DNA from: JAXDBV01 sp034678415
GTDB lineage: Bacteria > Bacteroidota > Bacteroidia > Bacteroidales > VadinHA17
Reading direction: 5' to 3'
Assembly: GCA_034678415.1 (NCBI GenBank)
Contig: JAXDBV010000138.1
Span: forward strand, 1 to 10,960
Length of the DNA stretch: 10,960 bases
The notes beneath the pieces were generated by a model. The model ran no database searches and had not been told where the DNA came from. It saw only the letters and a list, made by a program, of their open reading frames with translations. A program made the position numbers and the translations under genes. Below, piece after piece: positions 1-7,067 of the stretch; positions within the stretch are counted from its first letter, which is position 1, and each line of letters opens with the position of its first letter.

Positions 1-1347
1 CTCGGCGAAGCAAGTATCACCGCAATATCTCTGTCGGATACTCTTGTTAAAGGTGCCTGCAGGGTATCGGTTGTGCCGGTTTCAGGAACCGTTTACAATA
101 TTTCGGGCAATATCACCCGCGATGAAAAATGGTATAACGAAGCGAGATATATGCTCAGCGGATTTGTTTATGTCAAGAACCCGGCTGTCCTTACCATTGA
201 GCCCGGCACTGTCATCATGGGTGTGTCAGGGACCAGAGCTACACTGATCATTGAAAAAGGGGCAAAGATTATAGCGGCAGGCACGGTCAATCAACCTGTT
301 GTGTTTACTTCCGATAAACCCAAAGGGCAACGCAATTATGGCGACTGGGGCGGATTGGTGCTATGTGGAAACGCCCCAACCAATAAGCATGACAACGGCA
401 CCGGGATCGGTATTGCCGAAGGAGGACTGGGAACAGAATATGGCGGGAATAACCCGACCGACAATTCCGGCGTGCTTCAATATGTCCGTATTGAATTCCC
501 CGGAATTCCGCTTACCTCAACTGCCAACAGCGAAATCAACGGACTGACGCTTTATTCTGTTGGCTCCGGCACAACGATAGATCATATCCAGGTTTCTTAT
601 TCCGGTGATGATTCCTACGAATGGTTTGGTGGAACGGTTAACTGCAAATACCTCGTCGCCTTCAGGGGGTGGGATGACGACTGGGACACCGACAACGGCT
701 ATACGGGAAAGGTGCAGTTTTTTGTCAGCCTTCGGGATCCAGCCATTGCCGACCAGTCACAATCAAACGGCTTTGAATCGGATAACGATGCCGATGGTTC
801 AACATTGACGCCCGTTACTGCTCCCTTGTTTGTCAATGGCACAGTGCTTGGACCCCTGATAACACCTGCCACTACCATCAATATGCTGTATAGAAGTGCA
901 TTCCATCTGCGTCGCGGATCACGCCTGTCCATATATAATACCGTCTTTGCCGGCTGGCCAAATGGCATGTATATCGACGGGGCCAGCGGGAATTCTCCTG
1001 AACAGGCACTTAACAATGTTCTTCAAATAGAAAGATGTGTCATGGCTGGTATCAGTAACCAATTTATTACTACCTATTTAACCGATTCTGAGGCATGGTT
1101 TCTGGACAACTCCCGGGGCAATGAGATCATTACCGCTAATGCCGGTCTTCTGCTTACCGATCCCTTTAATCTTACACGTCCTGACTTTCTGCCCGCAGCC
1201 GGATCAGTCCTCTTCAGCGGTGCCTCATTCATCAATTTACGTCTTCAGGATGAATTCTTTACCTCCGTGGCTCACCGCGGTGCCTTTGGTGTAACAGACT
1301 GGACGACAGGTTGGTGTAACTTCGATCCGCAGAATACGGATTATTGA
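1..1347 (+). CDS. Secreted/surface beta-rich protein, 3' part (5' end outside window)
   Basis: The reading frame is open from base 1 and ends at TGA 1345-1347, so the start and any signal peptide lie upstream of the window. The GTG at base 73 is in frame but is internal, not a start. The first ~25 codons (SLSDTLVKGACRV and flanks) look like the last strands of a bacterial Ig-like (BIG2-type) domain. A ~420-residue Gly/Asn/Thr-rich region follows, with beta-helix-like patterns such as LTIEPGTVIMG, IIEKGAKIIAAGT and GDWGGLVLCG, and an acidic FRGWDDDWDTDNGYTG segment. The C-terminus, DWTTGWCNFDPQNTDY, resembles the natural end of uncharacterised Bacteroidetes surface proteins. No type IX secretion sorting domain follows it, so lipoprotein or other surface anchoring is more likely, but the deciding N-terminus is missing. 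Function is unknown; a structural or adhesive exterior role is inference. Confidence 0.75.
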   Translation, partial: LGEASITAISLSDTLVKGACRVSVVPVSGTVYNISGNITRDEKWYNEARYMLSGFVYVKNPAVLTIEPGTVIMGVSGTRATLIIEKGAKIIAAGTVNQPVVFTSDKPKGQRNYGDWGGLVLCGNAPTNKHDNGTGIGIAEGGLGTEYGGNNPTDNSGVLQYVRIEFPGIPLTSTANSEINGLTLYSVGSGTTIDHIQVSYSGDDSYEWFGGTVNCKYLVAFRGWDDDWDTDNGYTGKVQFFVSLRDPAIADQSQSNGFESDNDADGSTLTPVTAPLFVNGTVLGPLITPATTINMLYRSAFHLRRGSRLSIYNTVFAGWPNGMYIDGASGNSPEQALNNVLQIERCVMAGISNQFITTYLTDSEAWFLDNSRGNEIITANAGLLLTDPFNLTRPDFLPAAGSVLFSGASFINLRLQDEFFTSVAHRGAFGVTDWTTGWCNFDPQNTDY

Positions 1348-1348
1348 A

Positions 1349-1405
1349 AATTGCCGTTTTTTTGAACACTTAGAGAGTCGCACACCACGGCAATTCTCTT
1401 TTTTT
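1349..1405 (+). terminator. Intrinsic terminator after the surface-protein gene
   Basis: A perfect 9-base inverted repeat, AATTGCCGT (1349-1357) and ACGGCAATT (1387-1395), begins just after the stop codon. It is followed by CTC and a run of seven T (1399-1405). The 29-base loop is longer than usual, which lowers confidence. Its position and T-tract fit rho-independent termination before the next gene. Confidence 0.6.
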
Positions 1406-1421
1406 ATGCCGTCAGAATGTG

Positions 1422-1429
1422 TATTTTTG
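1422..1429 (+). promoter_or_regulatory. Bacteroidetes-type -7 element for yjbQ
   Basis: TATTTTTG matches the -7 consensus TAnnTTTG of the Bacteroidetes primary sigma factor. No clear TTG -33 element is visible. The motif ends only 8 bases before the ATG at 1438, so the transcript would be leaderless or nearly so. The surrounding 12-mer TGTGTATTTTTG recurs exactly at 6311-6322. Confidence 0.45.
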
Positions 1430-1437
1430 GTACAGAC

Positions 1438-1848
1438 ATGGTTCGTCAAATCACCATACACCTTCCATCTCGCGGCAAGGGATTTCACCTGATTACCCAT
1501 ACGGTGATCGAGAAGCTGGGTCCCCTGCCCGAGAGCGGTCTGTGTCATCTCCTGATCCAGCATACCTCTGCCGGTCTAACCCTCAATGAGAATGCCGATC
1601 CGTCAGTAAGAGATGATTTCGAATCATTTATGAACAGGATTGTCCCTGAGAACCAGTCCTTTTACACTCATACCCTCGAGGGTTCCGACGATCTGCCTGC
1701 ACATATCAAATCGAGCATCATGGGTCATTCGGTAACCATCCCTATCACCAACGGCAAGCTCAACCTGGGAACCTGGCAGGGCATCTACCTCTGTGAGTTC
1801 AGGCGCTTTGCAGGAAGCAGAACCATTATCGCTACCGTGATCGGTTGA
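1438..1848 (+). CDS. yjbQ: YjbQ/UPF0047 family protein (secondary thiamine-phosphate synthase-like)
   Basis: This is a compact 136-residue single-domain protein, the usual size for UPF0047/YjbQ. The family signature is complete: HTSAGLTLNENAD at residues 42-54, EGSDDLPAHIK in the middle, and a C-terminal block around GKLNLGTWQGIYLCEFR. Family members are small trimeric cytoplasmic proteins. Some show weak thiamine-phosphate synthase activity that can bypass thiE loss, but the physiological reaction is not settled. I chose ATG 1438 (MVRQITIHLP) over the in-frame ATG at 1417 because family members begin at this point and the promoter-like TATTTTTG lies between the two. The gene appears monocistronic: a terminator precedes it and 380 non-coding bases follow. 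No thiamine biosynthesis genes are nearby. Confidence 0.9.
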   Translation: MVRQITIHLPSRGKGFHLITHTVIEKLGPLPESGLCHLLIQHTSAGLTLNENADPSVRDDFESFMNRIVPENQSFYTHTLEGSDDLPAHIKSSIMGHSVTIPITNGKLNLGTWQGIYLCEFRRFAGSRTIIATVIG

Positions 1849-2228
1849 TGCAGGATAGTGTCGGATGCCACCATCAGGCTTCTTCCGCAGGTCAGATATT
1901 ATTGCTGCATAAAGCGAAGAATGCATGTGTAAGAGAAGGATTAGTAAGTCAGTAATATAAAGCTTGATAATTGATGTCACATGCCGTAAGATAGCAGGGC
2001 TCCTGTGCTATGTTCCCTGACACGGTGAGGGATGAATAACGGGCTGGAAAGGCTTGTGACGTTGTCTCCCCCGAACATGTTTCAGGTGATTCCTGATAAT
2101 AAGGACAATAATGAATGGGTACGCTAAATTACCTTAACCTTTCCCATAACATATTCAACCCGGGGAGTCGGGTACTGAAATATTAATACATTTGAAAATC
2201 AGATTCTGAACACCAATACAGAAAATCT
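1849..2228. other. 380-base intergenic region without a convincing gene
   Basis: No plausible coding region, tRNA or mobile-element end was seen. The only sizeable open frame is antisense to yjbQ and extends out of it. Several short 5-base-stem hairpins occur (for example 2082-2096 and 2158-2173), but that number is about what chance gives over this length, and none carries a T-tract. The last ~45 bases hold the probable iorA promoter. Confidence 0.5.
2187..2194 (+). promoter_or_regulatory. Bacteroidetes-type -7 element for the iorAB operon
   Basis: TACATTTG is an exact match to TAnnTTTG and ends 34 bases before the iorA ATG, giving a short leader of roughly 28 bases. No convincing -33 TTG is visible. 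A 5-base-stem inverted repeat ACCCG/CGGGT (2158-2173) lies just upstream, where an operator could sit, but it may be chance. Confidence 0.5.
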
Positions 2229-3833
2229 ATGGAGAAGCTATTATTGCTTGGGGATGAAGCCATTGCACAGGGTGCGATGGATGCTGGACTGTCGGGTATG
2301 TTTGCCTATCCCGGCACTCCCTCCACGGAGATCATGGAATACATCCAGGGTTCTGACAAAGCCTCAGAGAGAAATATCCACCGCACATGGTCGACCAATG
2401 AGAAGACAGCATATGAAACGGCGCTGGGAATGTCATATGCCGGTAAAAGGGCCATGGTTGCTATGAAACATGTTGGTCTTAACGTGGCAGCCGATCCGTT
2501 TATGAACTCGGCCGTTACCGGTGTCAATGGCGGACTGATTGTCGTGGCGGCCGATGATCCCTCCATGCATTCGTCACAGAATGAGCAGGACTCCAGGGTT
2601 TACGGCAAATTTGCCAGTATCCCTATCTTCGAACCCTCCAACCAGCAGGAAGCCTATGATATGGCATACGATGGTTTCGATTTTTCAGAGAAATACAAGG
2701 TGCCCGTCCTCCTTCGCATCACCACCCGTCTCGCACACTCCAGATCGGTGATCAACCGGAGAAAGGAACGGCCTGAAAATGAGTTCGCTTTTCCCAGGGA
2801 CCCGAAACAGTTCGTCCTGCTGCCTTTTATGGCACGTGTCAAATACCGGATACTGCTCGCCAACCAGCCAAACTTCAGAAAAGAAGCCCTTGAATCGCCG
2901 TATAACACCTATACCGATGGCAACGACCGGAGCCTGGGTATCATTGCGTGTGGCATAGCGTATAATTACCTGATGGAATACTTCAAGGGCAGTACCCTCG
3001 ATCACCCGGTACTGAAAATATCACAGTACCCCATGCCGATCGAACTACTCGATAAGATTACTGCCGATTGTGAAGAGGTGCTCGTGCTTGAAGAAGGTTT
3101 TCCTTTCGTAGAGGAACTGATCAGGGGATTGCTGGGCAAAGGGATCCAGGTTAAGGGACGGCTCAGCGGTACATTGCCCCGCGACGGTGAACTGAACCCT
3201 GACCTGGTGGCTGAGATTTTTCAGAAGGCAAAACCGGAGGTCTATACCACACCAACCTGGATATCGCGACGCAATCCTATGCTGTGCAATGGCTGCGGGC
3301 ATGCCGACACGTTCCTCGCACTCAATGAAGCCATCGATGAGTTCGGCAAAGGGAAGGTGTTTTCCGATATCGGTTGTTATACCCTCGGTTTCTACCCTCC
3401 TTATAATTCCATATATTCATGCGTAGATATGGGCGCATCCATCACAATGGCCATCGGCGCTGCCGATGCAGGTATGTTCCCTTCCTGCGTGGTCATCGGC
3501 GATTCCACCTTTATCCACTCGGGGATGACCGGCCTTCTGGATGCCGTGTATAAGAAGAGCCCCATTACCGTGATCATCTCGGATAACATGACAACAGCCA
3601 TGACCGGCGGACAAGAATACCCCGGAAAAGACCGCCTCCAAAAGATATGCATCGGACTGGGTGTGGAACCTGAACATGTGAGGCTCATCATCCCGCTGAA
3701 GAAAAACCACGCGGAAAATGTAAGAATTATCAATGAGGAACTGAAATACAGAAATGTATCTGTCATCATATCACAACGGGAATGTATTCAGACGGCTGCC
3801 AAGAGGAAGAAGGTACAGGCCAGTAAACGATGA
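2229..3833 (+). CDS. iorA: Indolepyruvate:ferredoxin oxidoreductase, alpha subunit (short form)
   Basis: IorA is the thiamine-diphosphate subunit of an enzyme that oxidatively decarboxylates aryl 2-oxoacids such as indolepyruvate to aryl-acetyl-CoA and reduces ferredoxin. It acts in the cytoplasm in anaerobic aromatic amino-acid catabolism. The N-terminal pyrimidine-binding domain starts with GDEAIAQGAMDAG and YPGTPSTEI and continues through MKHVGLNVAADP and the SSQNEQDSR segment. The C-terminal TPP/Mg domain has CNGCGH (Cys353, Cys356, His358), GDST (from residue 424) and DNMTTAMTGGQ (Asp452, Asn453). At 534 residues it ends shortly after this domain. The C-terminal pair of [4Fe-4S] ferredoxin motifs found in the ~600-650-residue archaeal enzymes is absent. 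ATG 2229 is the natural start, since conserved sequence begins within ten residues. The gene is first in an operon with iorB, 56 bases downstream. Actual 2-oxoacid preference cannot be read from sequence. Confidence 0.92.
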   Translation: MEKLLLLGDEAIAQGAMDAGLSGMFAYPGTPSTEIMEYIQGSDKASERNIHRTWSTNEKTAYETALGMSYAGKRAMVAMKHVGLNVAADPFMNSAVTGVNGGLIVVAADDPSMHSSQNEQDSRVYGKFASIPIFEPSNQQEAYDMAYDGFDFSEKYKVPVLLRITTRLAHSRSVINRRKERPENEFAFPRDPKQFVLLPFMARVKYRILLANQPNFRKEALESPYNTYTDGNDRSLGIIACGIAYNYLMEYFKGSTLDHPVLKISQYPMPIELLDKITADCEEVLVLEEGFPFVEELIRGLLGKGIQVKGRLSGTLPRDGELNPDLVAEIFQKAKPEVYTTPTWISRRNPMLCNGCGHADTFLALNEAIDEFGKGKVFSDIGCYTLGFYPPYNSIYSCVDMGASITMAIGAADAGMFPSCVVIGDSTFIHSGMTGLLDAVYKKSPITVIISDNMTTAMTGGQEYPGKDRLQKICIGLGVEPEHVRLIIPLKKNHAENVRIINEELKYRNVSVIISQRECIQTAAKRKKVQASKR

Positions 3834-3889
3834 CAACGGAATCTCTATTTGTGTGTTTACTGTTATAAATGACTCAACCATAATAGATT

Positions 3890-4477
3890 ATGAAAACAGA
3901 TATTATATTGGCCGGTGTCGGCGGACAGGGTATACTGACCATTGCAGGTGTCATGGGCATGGCGGCCATGCGGCTCAACCTCTATCTCAAGCAGGCCGAG
4001 GTGCATGGCATGAGCCAAAGGGGAGGTGCCGTACAATCCCACCTCCGTATGTCGGAGGATCCTGTCGCCTCCGACCTCATTCCTTCCGGAACAGCCGACA
4101 TTATACTCGCTGTCGAACCAATGGAATCCCTGCGATATCTCTCATACCTATGTGAAGAAGGATGGCTGATAACTAACAGTGAACCCTATGTGAATATTAC
4201 GGATTATCCTGACCCGGAAGAGGTGTACAACCATATCCGGAGCATACCCAACCATGTTATCCTTGATGCCAACATGATCGCTGCCAGCTCCAGCTCCCCC
4301 CGTTCATCCAACATTGTCATGCTGGGCGCTGCCGCTCCTTTTCTTAACTGCCTGAATGACAAAGCTATTGAAGAAAGTATCGGTGTGATCTTTGAGAAAA
4401 AAGGAAAGGAAACGGTTGAGGCAAATATCAGGGCATACTATGCCGGGAAGAAATATACCCTCGAGCAGATCAGATAA
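3890..4477 (+). CDS. iorB: Indolepyruvate:ferredoxin oxidoreductase, beta subunit
   Basis: This 195-residue protein is the partner of IorA and corresponds to the gamma-type domain of 2-oxoacid:acceptor oxidoreductases. The family's two signatures are present: GVGGQG at residues 9-14 close to the N-terminus, and EVHGMSQRGG at residues 37-46. A SDLIPSGTADIILAVEP segment follows, also typical. The length matches usual IorB. It is cytoplasmic and would assemble with the IorA product. The 56-base gap from iorA and 28-base gap to the next gene, all on one strand with no terminator, support one operon. No fusion or frameshift is visible. Confidence 0.92.
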   Translation: MKTDIILAGVGGQGILTIAGVMGMAAMRLNLYLKQAEVHGMSQRGGAVQSHLRMSEDPVASDLIPSGTADIILAVEPMESLRYLSYLCEEGWLITNSEPYVNITDYPDPEEVYNHIRSIPNHVILDANMIAASSSSPRSSNIVMLGAAAPFLNCLNDKAIEESIGVIFEKKGKETVEANIRAYYAGKKYTLEQIR

Positions 4478-4505
4478 TCCTTCACTAACCAACCCGCATA
4501 CATCC

Positions 4506-6056
4506 ATGTTCCAGGAAAAGGACATCCTGCAGTTCAGGAAGAGAGGAGTCAGTATTGATCAGGTGATGGATCAGCTCTCCCGCTTTGAGAAAGGATTTCC
4601 TTCTCTGAATGTTGTGCGAGCCGCCACCATTAATGACGGCATTCTTAAGCTCGGTGAACAGGAAGTGCAGCGGTATGTTACCCTCTATAAGGAAAAGAAA
4701 AAAGGATTGAAACTGCTGAAGTTTGTGCCGGCATCAGGGGCGGCCACGCGTATGTTTAAAGACCTGTATGAGGCATTGAACAGTTTCTCCGGGGAAGAAC
4801 AGGATTTTACCGCGTTCCTTGAGCAAAGGAATCTGCATTCCGTTCTCAACGTTATCAACCACATCACCGAATTTGCCTTCCGAGATGACCTGGATATGCT
4901 TTTCAGAAAGAAAGGAAGCAGCCTGAACAAGATGATCAGTGAAGGCCGGACAAGGGAGATATTACAGGCGATGCTTATCAGCGAGGGACTCAATTACGGC
5001 AATCTGCCCAAAGGGTTGCTCCCTTTTCATAAGGTGAACGGCAAAGGCCGAACCGCCTTTGAGGAACACCTGGTGGAAGGATCTCTATACTGCCGCCAGA
5101 CCGACAGCCGGGTAAATATCCATTTCACCGTGTCACCTGAACATGAATCCGGGTTCAGAAACTTGCTCGACGCAAGGAAAGAGTTGTATGCATCCCTGTT
5201 CGACGTCCGGTTTCATGTCCATTTTTCCCGGCAGAAACTGTCTACCGACACTATCGCCGTTGATCTTAATAATAAACCCTTCAGGCTGGAAAATGGGGAA
5301 ATCCTGTTCCGACCGGGCGGACATGGGGCACTCCTTGAAAACCTGAATGACATTGAAGCCGATATTATCTTTATCAAAAATATTGATAACGTGGCTCCCG
5401 ACAGGCTCAAACAAGATACAGTGCTGTATAAAAAAGCTCTTGCCGGCCTCCTCACAGACCTTTCGTCCCGGATCAATATCTACCTTGGACTGCTTGAAAC
5501 GGAAAGCAATCCTTCATCGGTACTTTTATCAGAAATGGCCGATTTCATCGAACATGATCTGTCATTTATACTGCCTGCTTCATTCAGGAAGATGAGGGCA
5601 ACGGATCAGAGGAATTACCTGCTCAGCCGGATGGACAGGCCTCTCCGTGTCTGCGGCATGGTGAGGAATGAGGGTGAACCGGGAGGAGGACCTTTCTGGG
5701 TCGCTAACAGTGATGGAAGCACGGGCCTGCAAATCGCTGAGAGCACACAGTTCAAAATGAACGATCCACACCATGCCCGTGTATTCCGCTCGTCAACCCA
5801 CTTCAATCCGGTGGATCTGGTTTGCAGGATCATCGACCATCATGGCAACAGGTACAGGCTGCACCGGTTCCGTGATCCGGAAACAGGATTCATATCAACC
5901 CGGTCGAAAGACGGGCGTGATGTGAAGGCACTCGAATTACCCGGTTTATGGAATGGTGCGATGGCCCACTGGAACACAGTATTTGTGGAGGTGCCGCCCA
6001 CCACCTTCAGCCCGGTAAAAACCATCACCGATCTGTTGAGGAAAGAACACCAATGA
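4506..6056 (+). CDS. DUF4301 family protein, nucleotidyltransferase-like
   Basis: This 516-residue protein matches what I know of DUF4301, a Bacteroidetes-enriched family of about 510 residues with no established function. Three motif blocks stand out: VPASGAATRMFK (residues 74-85), FHKVNGKGRTAFEEHL (from 174) and LFRPGGHGALLENLN (from 267). The first resembles the Gly-rich nucleotide-binding loop of sugar nucleotidyltransferases, and the GGHG block resembles the UTP-sugar pyrophosphorylase PxGHGd motif. A nucleotidyltransferase-type activity is therefore a reasonable inference, not a fact. The frame extends back to an ATG at 4392, but that would overlap iorB by 86 bases with a Lys/Arg-rich non-family leader. 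ATG 4506 gives the expected length and a 28-base gap to iorB. It appears to be third in the iorAB operon. No signal peptide is seen, so it is probably cytoplasmic. Confidence 0.8.
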   Translation: MFQEKDILQFRKRGVSIDQVMDQLSRFEKGFPSLNVVRAATINDGILKLGEQEVQRYVTLYKEKKKGLKLLKFVPASGAATRMFKDLYEALNSFSGEEQDFTAFLEQRNLHSVLNVINHITEFAFRDDLDMLFRKKGSSLNKMISEGRTREILQAMLISEGLNYGNLPKGLLPFHKVNGKGRTAFEEHLVEGSLYCRQTDSRVNIHFTVSPEHESGFRNLLDARKELYASLFDVRFHVHFSRQKLSTDTIAVDLNNKPFRLENGEILFRPGGHGALLENLNDIEADIIFIKNIDNVAPDRLKQDTVLYKKALAGLLTDLSSRINIYLGLLETESNPSSVLLSEMADFIEHDLSFILPASFRKMRATDQRNYLLSRMDRPLRVCGMVRNEGEPGGGPFWVANSDGSTGLQIAESTQFKMNDPHHARVFRSSTHFNPVDLVCRIIDHHGNRYRLHRFRDPETGFISTRSKDGRDVKALELPGLWNGAMAHWNTVFVEVPPTTFSPVKTITDLLRKEHQ

Positions 6057-6201
6057 AGATTACCTGTTCATCCTTTGTTCCTGGTTATGCACATCCTCGG
6101 TTAACCGTGCCGGATAGCCGGGAGCATTTCGATCCGGTTTCGTTGTTGCCGCTCTATGTTGAATGCTCGTCAACAGGCCGAAAGGGAAAAGCCGCATCAA
6201 T

Positions 6202-6257
6202 TAATTACGTAATTATCTCTCATATAATTCAGTAATTCAATTGATTACTCATTACTT
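6202..6257. promoter_or_regulatory. AT-rich region with palindromes, possible operator
   Basis: Between the DUF4301 gene and the response regulator, the sequence turns strongly AT-rich. It holds a perfect 14-base palindrome, TAATTACGTAATTA (6202-6215), and a second imperfect dyad, GTAAT-N7-ATTAC (6232-6248). A further ATTACT follows at 6251-6256. The repeated GTAAT/ATTAC half-sites about 60-110 bases upstream of the proposed -7 element could bind a regulator, including the response regulator itself. AT-rich spacer sequence makes chance dyads common, so this is tentative. Confidence 0.3.
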
Positions 6258-6314
6258 AATAAATTCTTCATATATTGTTAACACTCATGTTTCTTCAGAA
6301 TGCATAAATCTGTG

Positions 6315-6322
6315 TATTTTTG
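6315..6322 (+). promoter_or_regulatory. Bacteroidetes-type -7 element for the response regulator
   Basis: TATTTTTG matches TAnnTTTG and ends 31 bases before the proposed TTG start at 6354. It shares the 12-base string TGTGTATTTTTG with the yjbQ promoter. No clear -33 TTG is visible. Confidence 0.45.
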
Positions 6323-6353
6323 AAAGGAACAACCAACGTCACCGAGAACACAT

Positions 6354-7034
6354 TTGAATACCGGAGATTACAGGATCCTGCTGGTCGATGATGAACACGA
6401 TATCCTTGAGTTCCTGGGGTATAACCTGCAGAGGGAAGGATATGAGGTATATACGGCCAACAACGGGAGAGAAGCCATCCTCGCTGCCTTGCAGCATAAA
6501 CCACACCTGATCCTCCTTGACATTATGATGCCCGAGATGGACGGTATTGAGACGTGTATTGAAATGAGGTCGCATCCTGAACTCGGGGAGACAGTGATCG
6601 CTTTCCTTACGGCAAGGGGGGAGGATTATTCCCAGATCGCAGGCTTTGAGGCCGGGGGAGACGACTATATCACCAAACCGGTGAAGCCCAGGGTGCTTCT
6701 TACACGTATCTGGGCACTGCTCAAGCGGGCAGGAAAACCTTCCCGTGCCGATACAATGAAAAAGGAGGAATTAACCATTGACAGGGAACGTTACCTGGTC
6801 ATCGTCAAGGGAAAGGAGATTACTGTGCCCCGCAAAGAATTTGAGCTGTTAACCCTCCTTATGGAGAAGCCGGGCAAGGTATTTACAAGGGAAGAGATCT
6901 TTCACAAGGTATGGGGAGACAACATTATCGTGGGCGACCGAACCATCGATGTGCATATCAGAAAACTCCGGGAAAAGATAGGCGACAAGTTTATCACCAC
7001 GGTTAAGGGGGTGGGATATAAGTTTCGCGAGTGA
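6354..7034 (+). CDS. OmpR/PhoB-type response regulator, orphan
   Basis: This 226-residue two-domain transcription factor has a receiver at residues 6-125 with the acidic pair Asp12/Asp13, phospho-acceptor Asp56 in LLDIMMP, Thr86 and Lys108. A winged-helix DNA-binding domain covers about residues 130-226 and ends in RTIDVHIRKLREKIG and VKGVGYKF, the OmpR/PhoB signature. All phosphorylation residues are present. The start is TTG: the frame is closed by a TGA at 6321-6323, no ATG or GTG lies between it and the receiver, and the next in-frame ATG falls inside the Asp56 region. No histidine kinase is adjacent, so its sensor is encoded elsewhere. It converges on a PhoU-like gene with a 33-base gap. 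That makes a PhoB-like role tempting but unproven. Confidence 0.9.
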   Translation: MNTGDYRILLVDDEHDILEFLGYNLQREGYEVYTANNGREAILAALQHKPHLILLDIMMPEMDGIETCIEMRSHPELGETVIAFLTARGEDYSQIAGFEAGGDDYITKPVKPRVLLTRIWALLKRAGKPSRADTMKKEELTIDRERYLVIVKGKEITVPRKEFELLTLLMEKPGKVFTREEIFHKVWGDNIIVGDRTIDVHIRKLREKIGDKFITTVKGVGYKFRE

Positions 7035-7067
7035 ACACATCCCTGCCCGGTATTTCCTCTCCTTCCG

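Noticed and set aside
1624..1980. Minus-strand open frame of 118 codons antisense to yjbQ and extending downstream
   Set aside because: Most of it is a shadow of yjbQ, and the product has no family resemblance or promoter.
1992..2173. Several short hairpins (1992-2010, 2014-2032, 2082-2096, 2158-2173) suggesting a structured RNA
   Set aside because: Stems are only 4-7 base pairs and about three such hairpins are expected by chance in 380 bases. No T-tract, conserved riboswitch core or covariation can be shown.
4392..4505. N-terminal extension of the DUF4301 gene to ATG 4392
   Set aside because: It would overlap iorB by 86 bases, and the extra 38 residues are Lys/Arg-rich shadow sequence. 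ATG 4506 gives the family's usual length.
6053..6235. 60-codon open frame whose ATG overlaps the DUF4301 stop codon (ATGA)
   Set aside because: The overlap is suggestive of coupling, but the product has no recognisable domain, membrane segment or signal, and the frame runs into AT-rich intergenic sequence. Probably chance; conservation in relatives would be needed to accept it.
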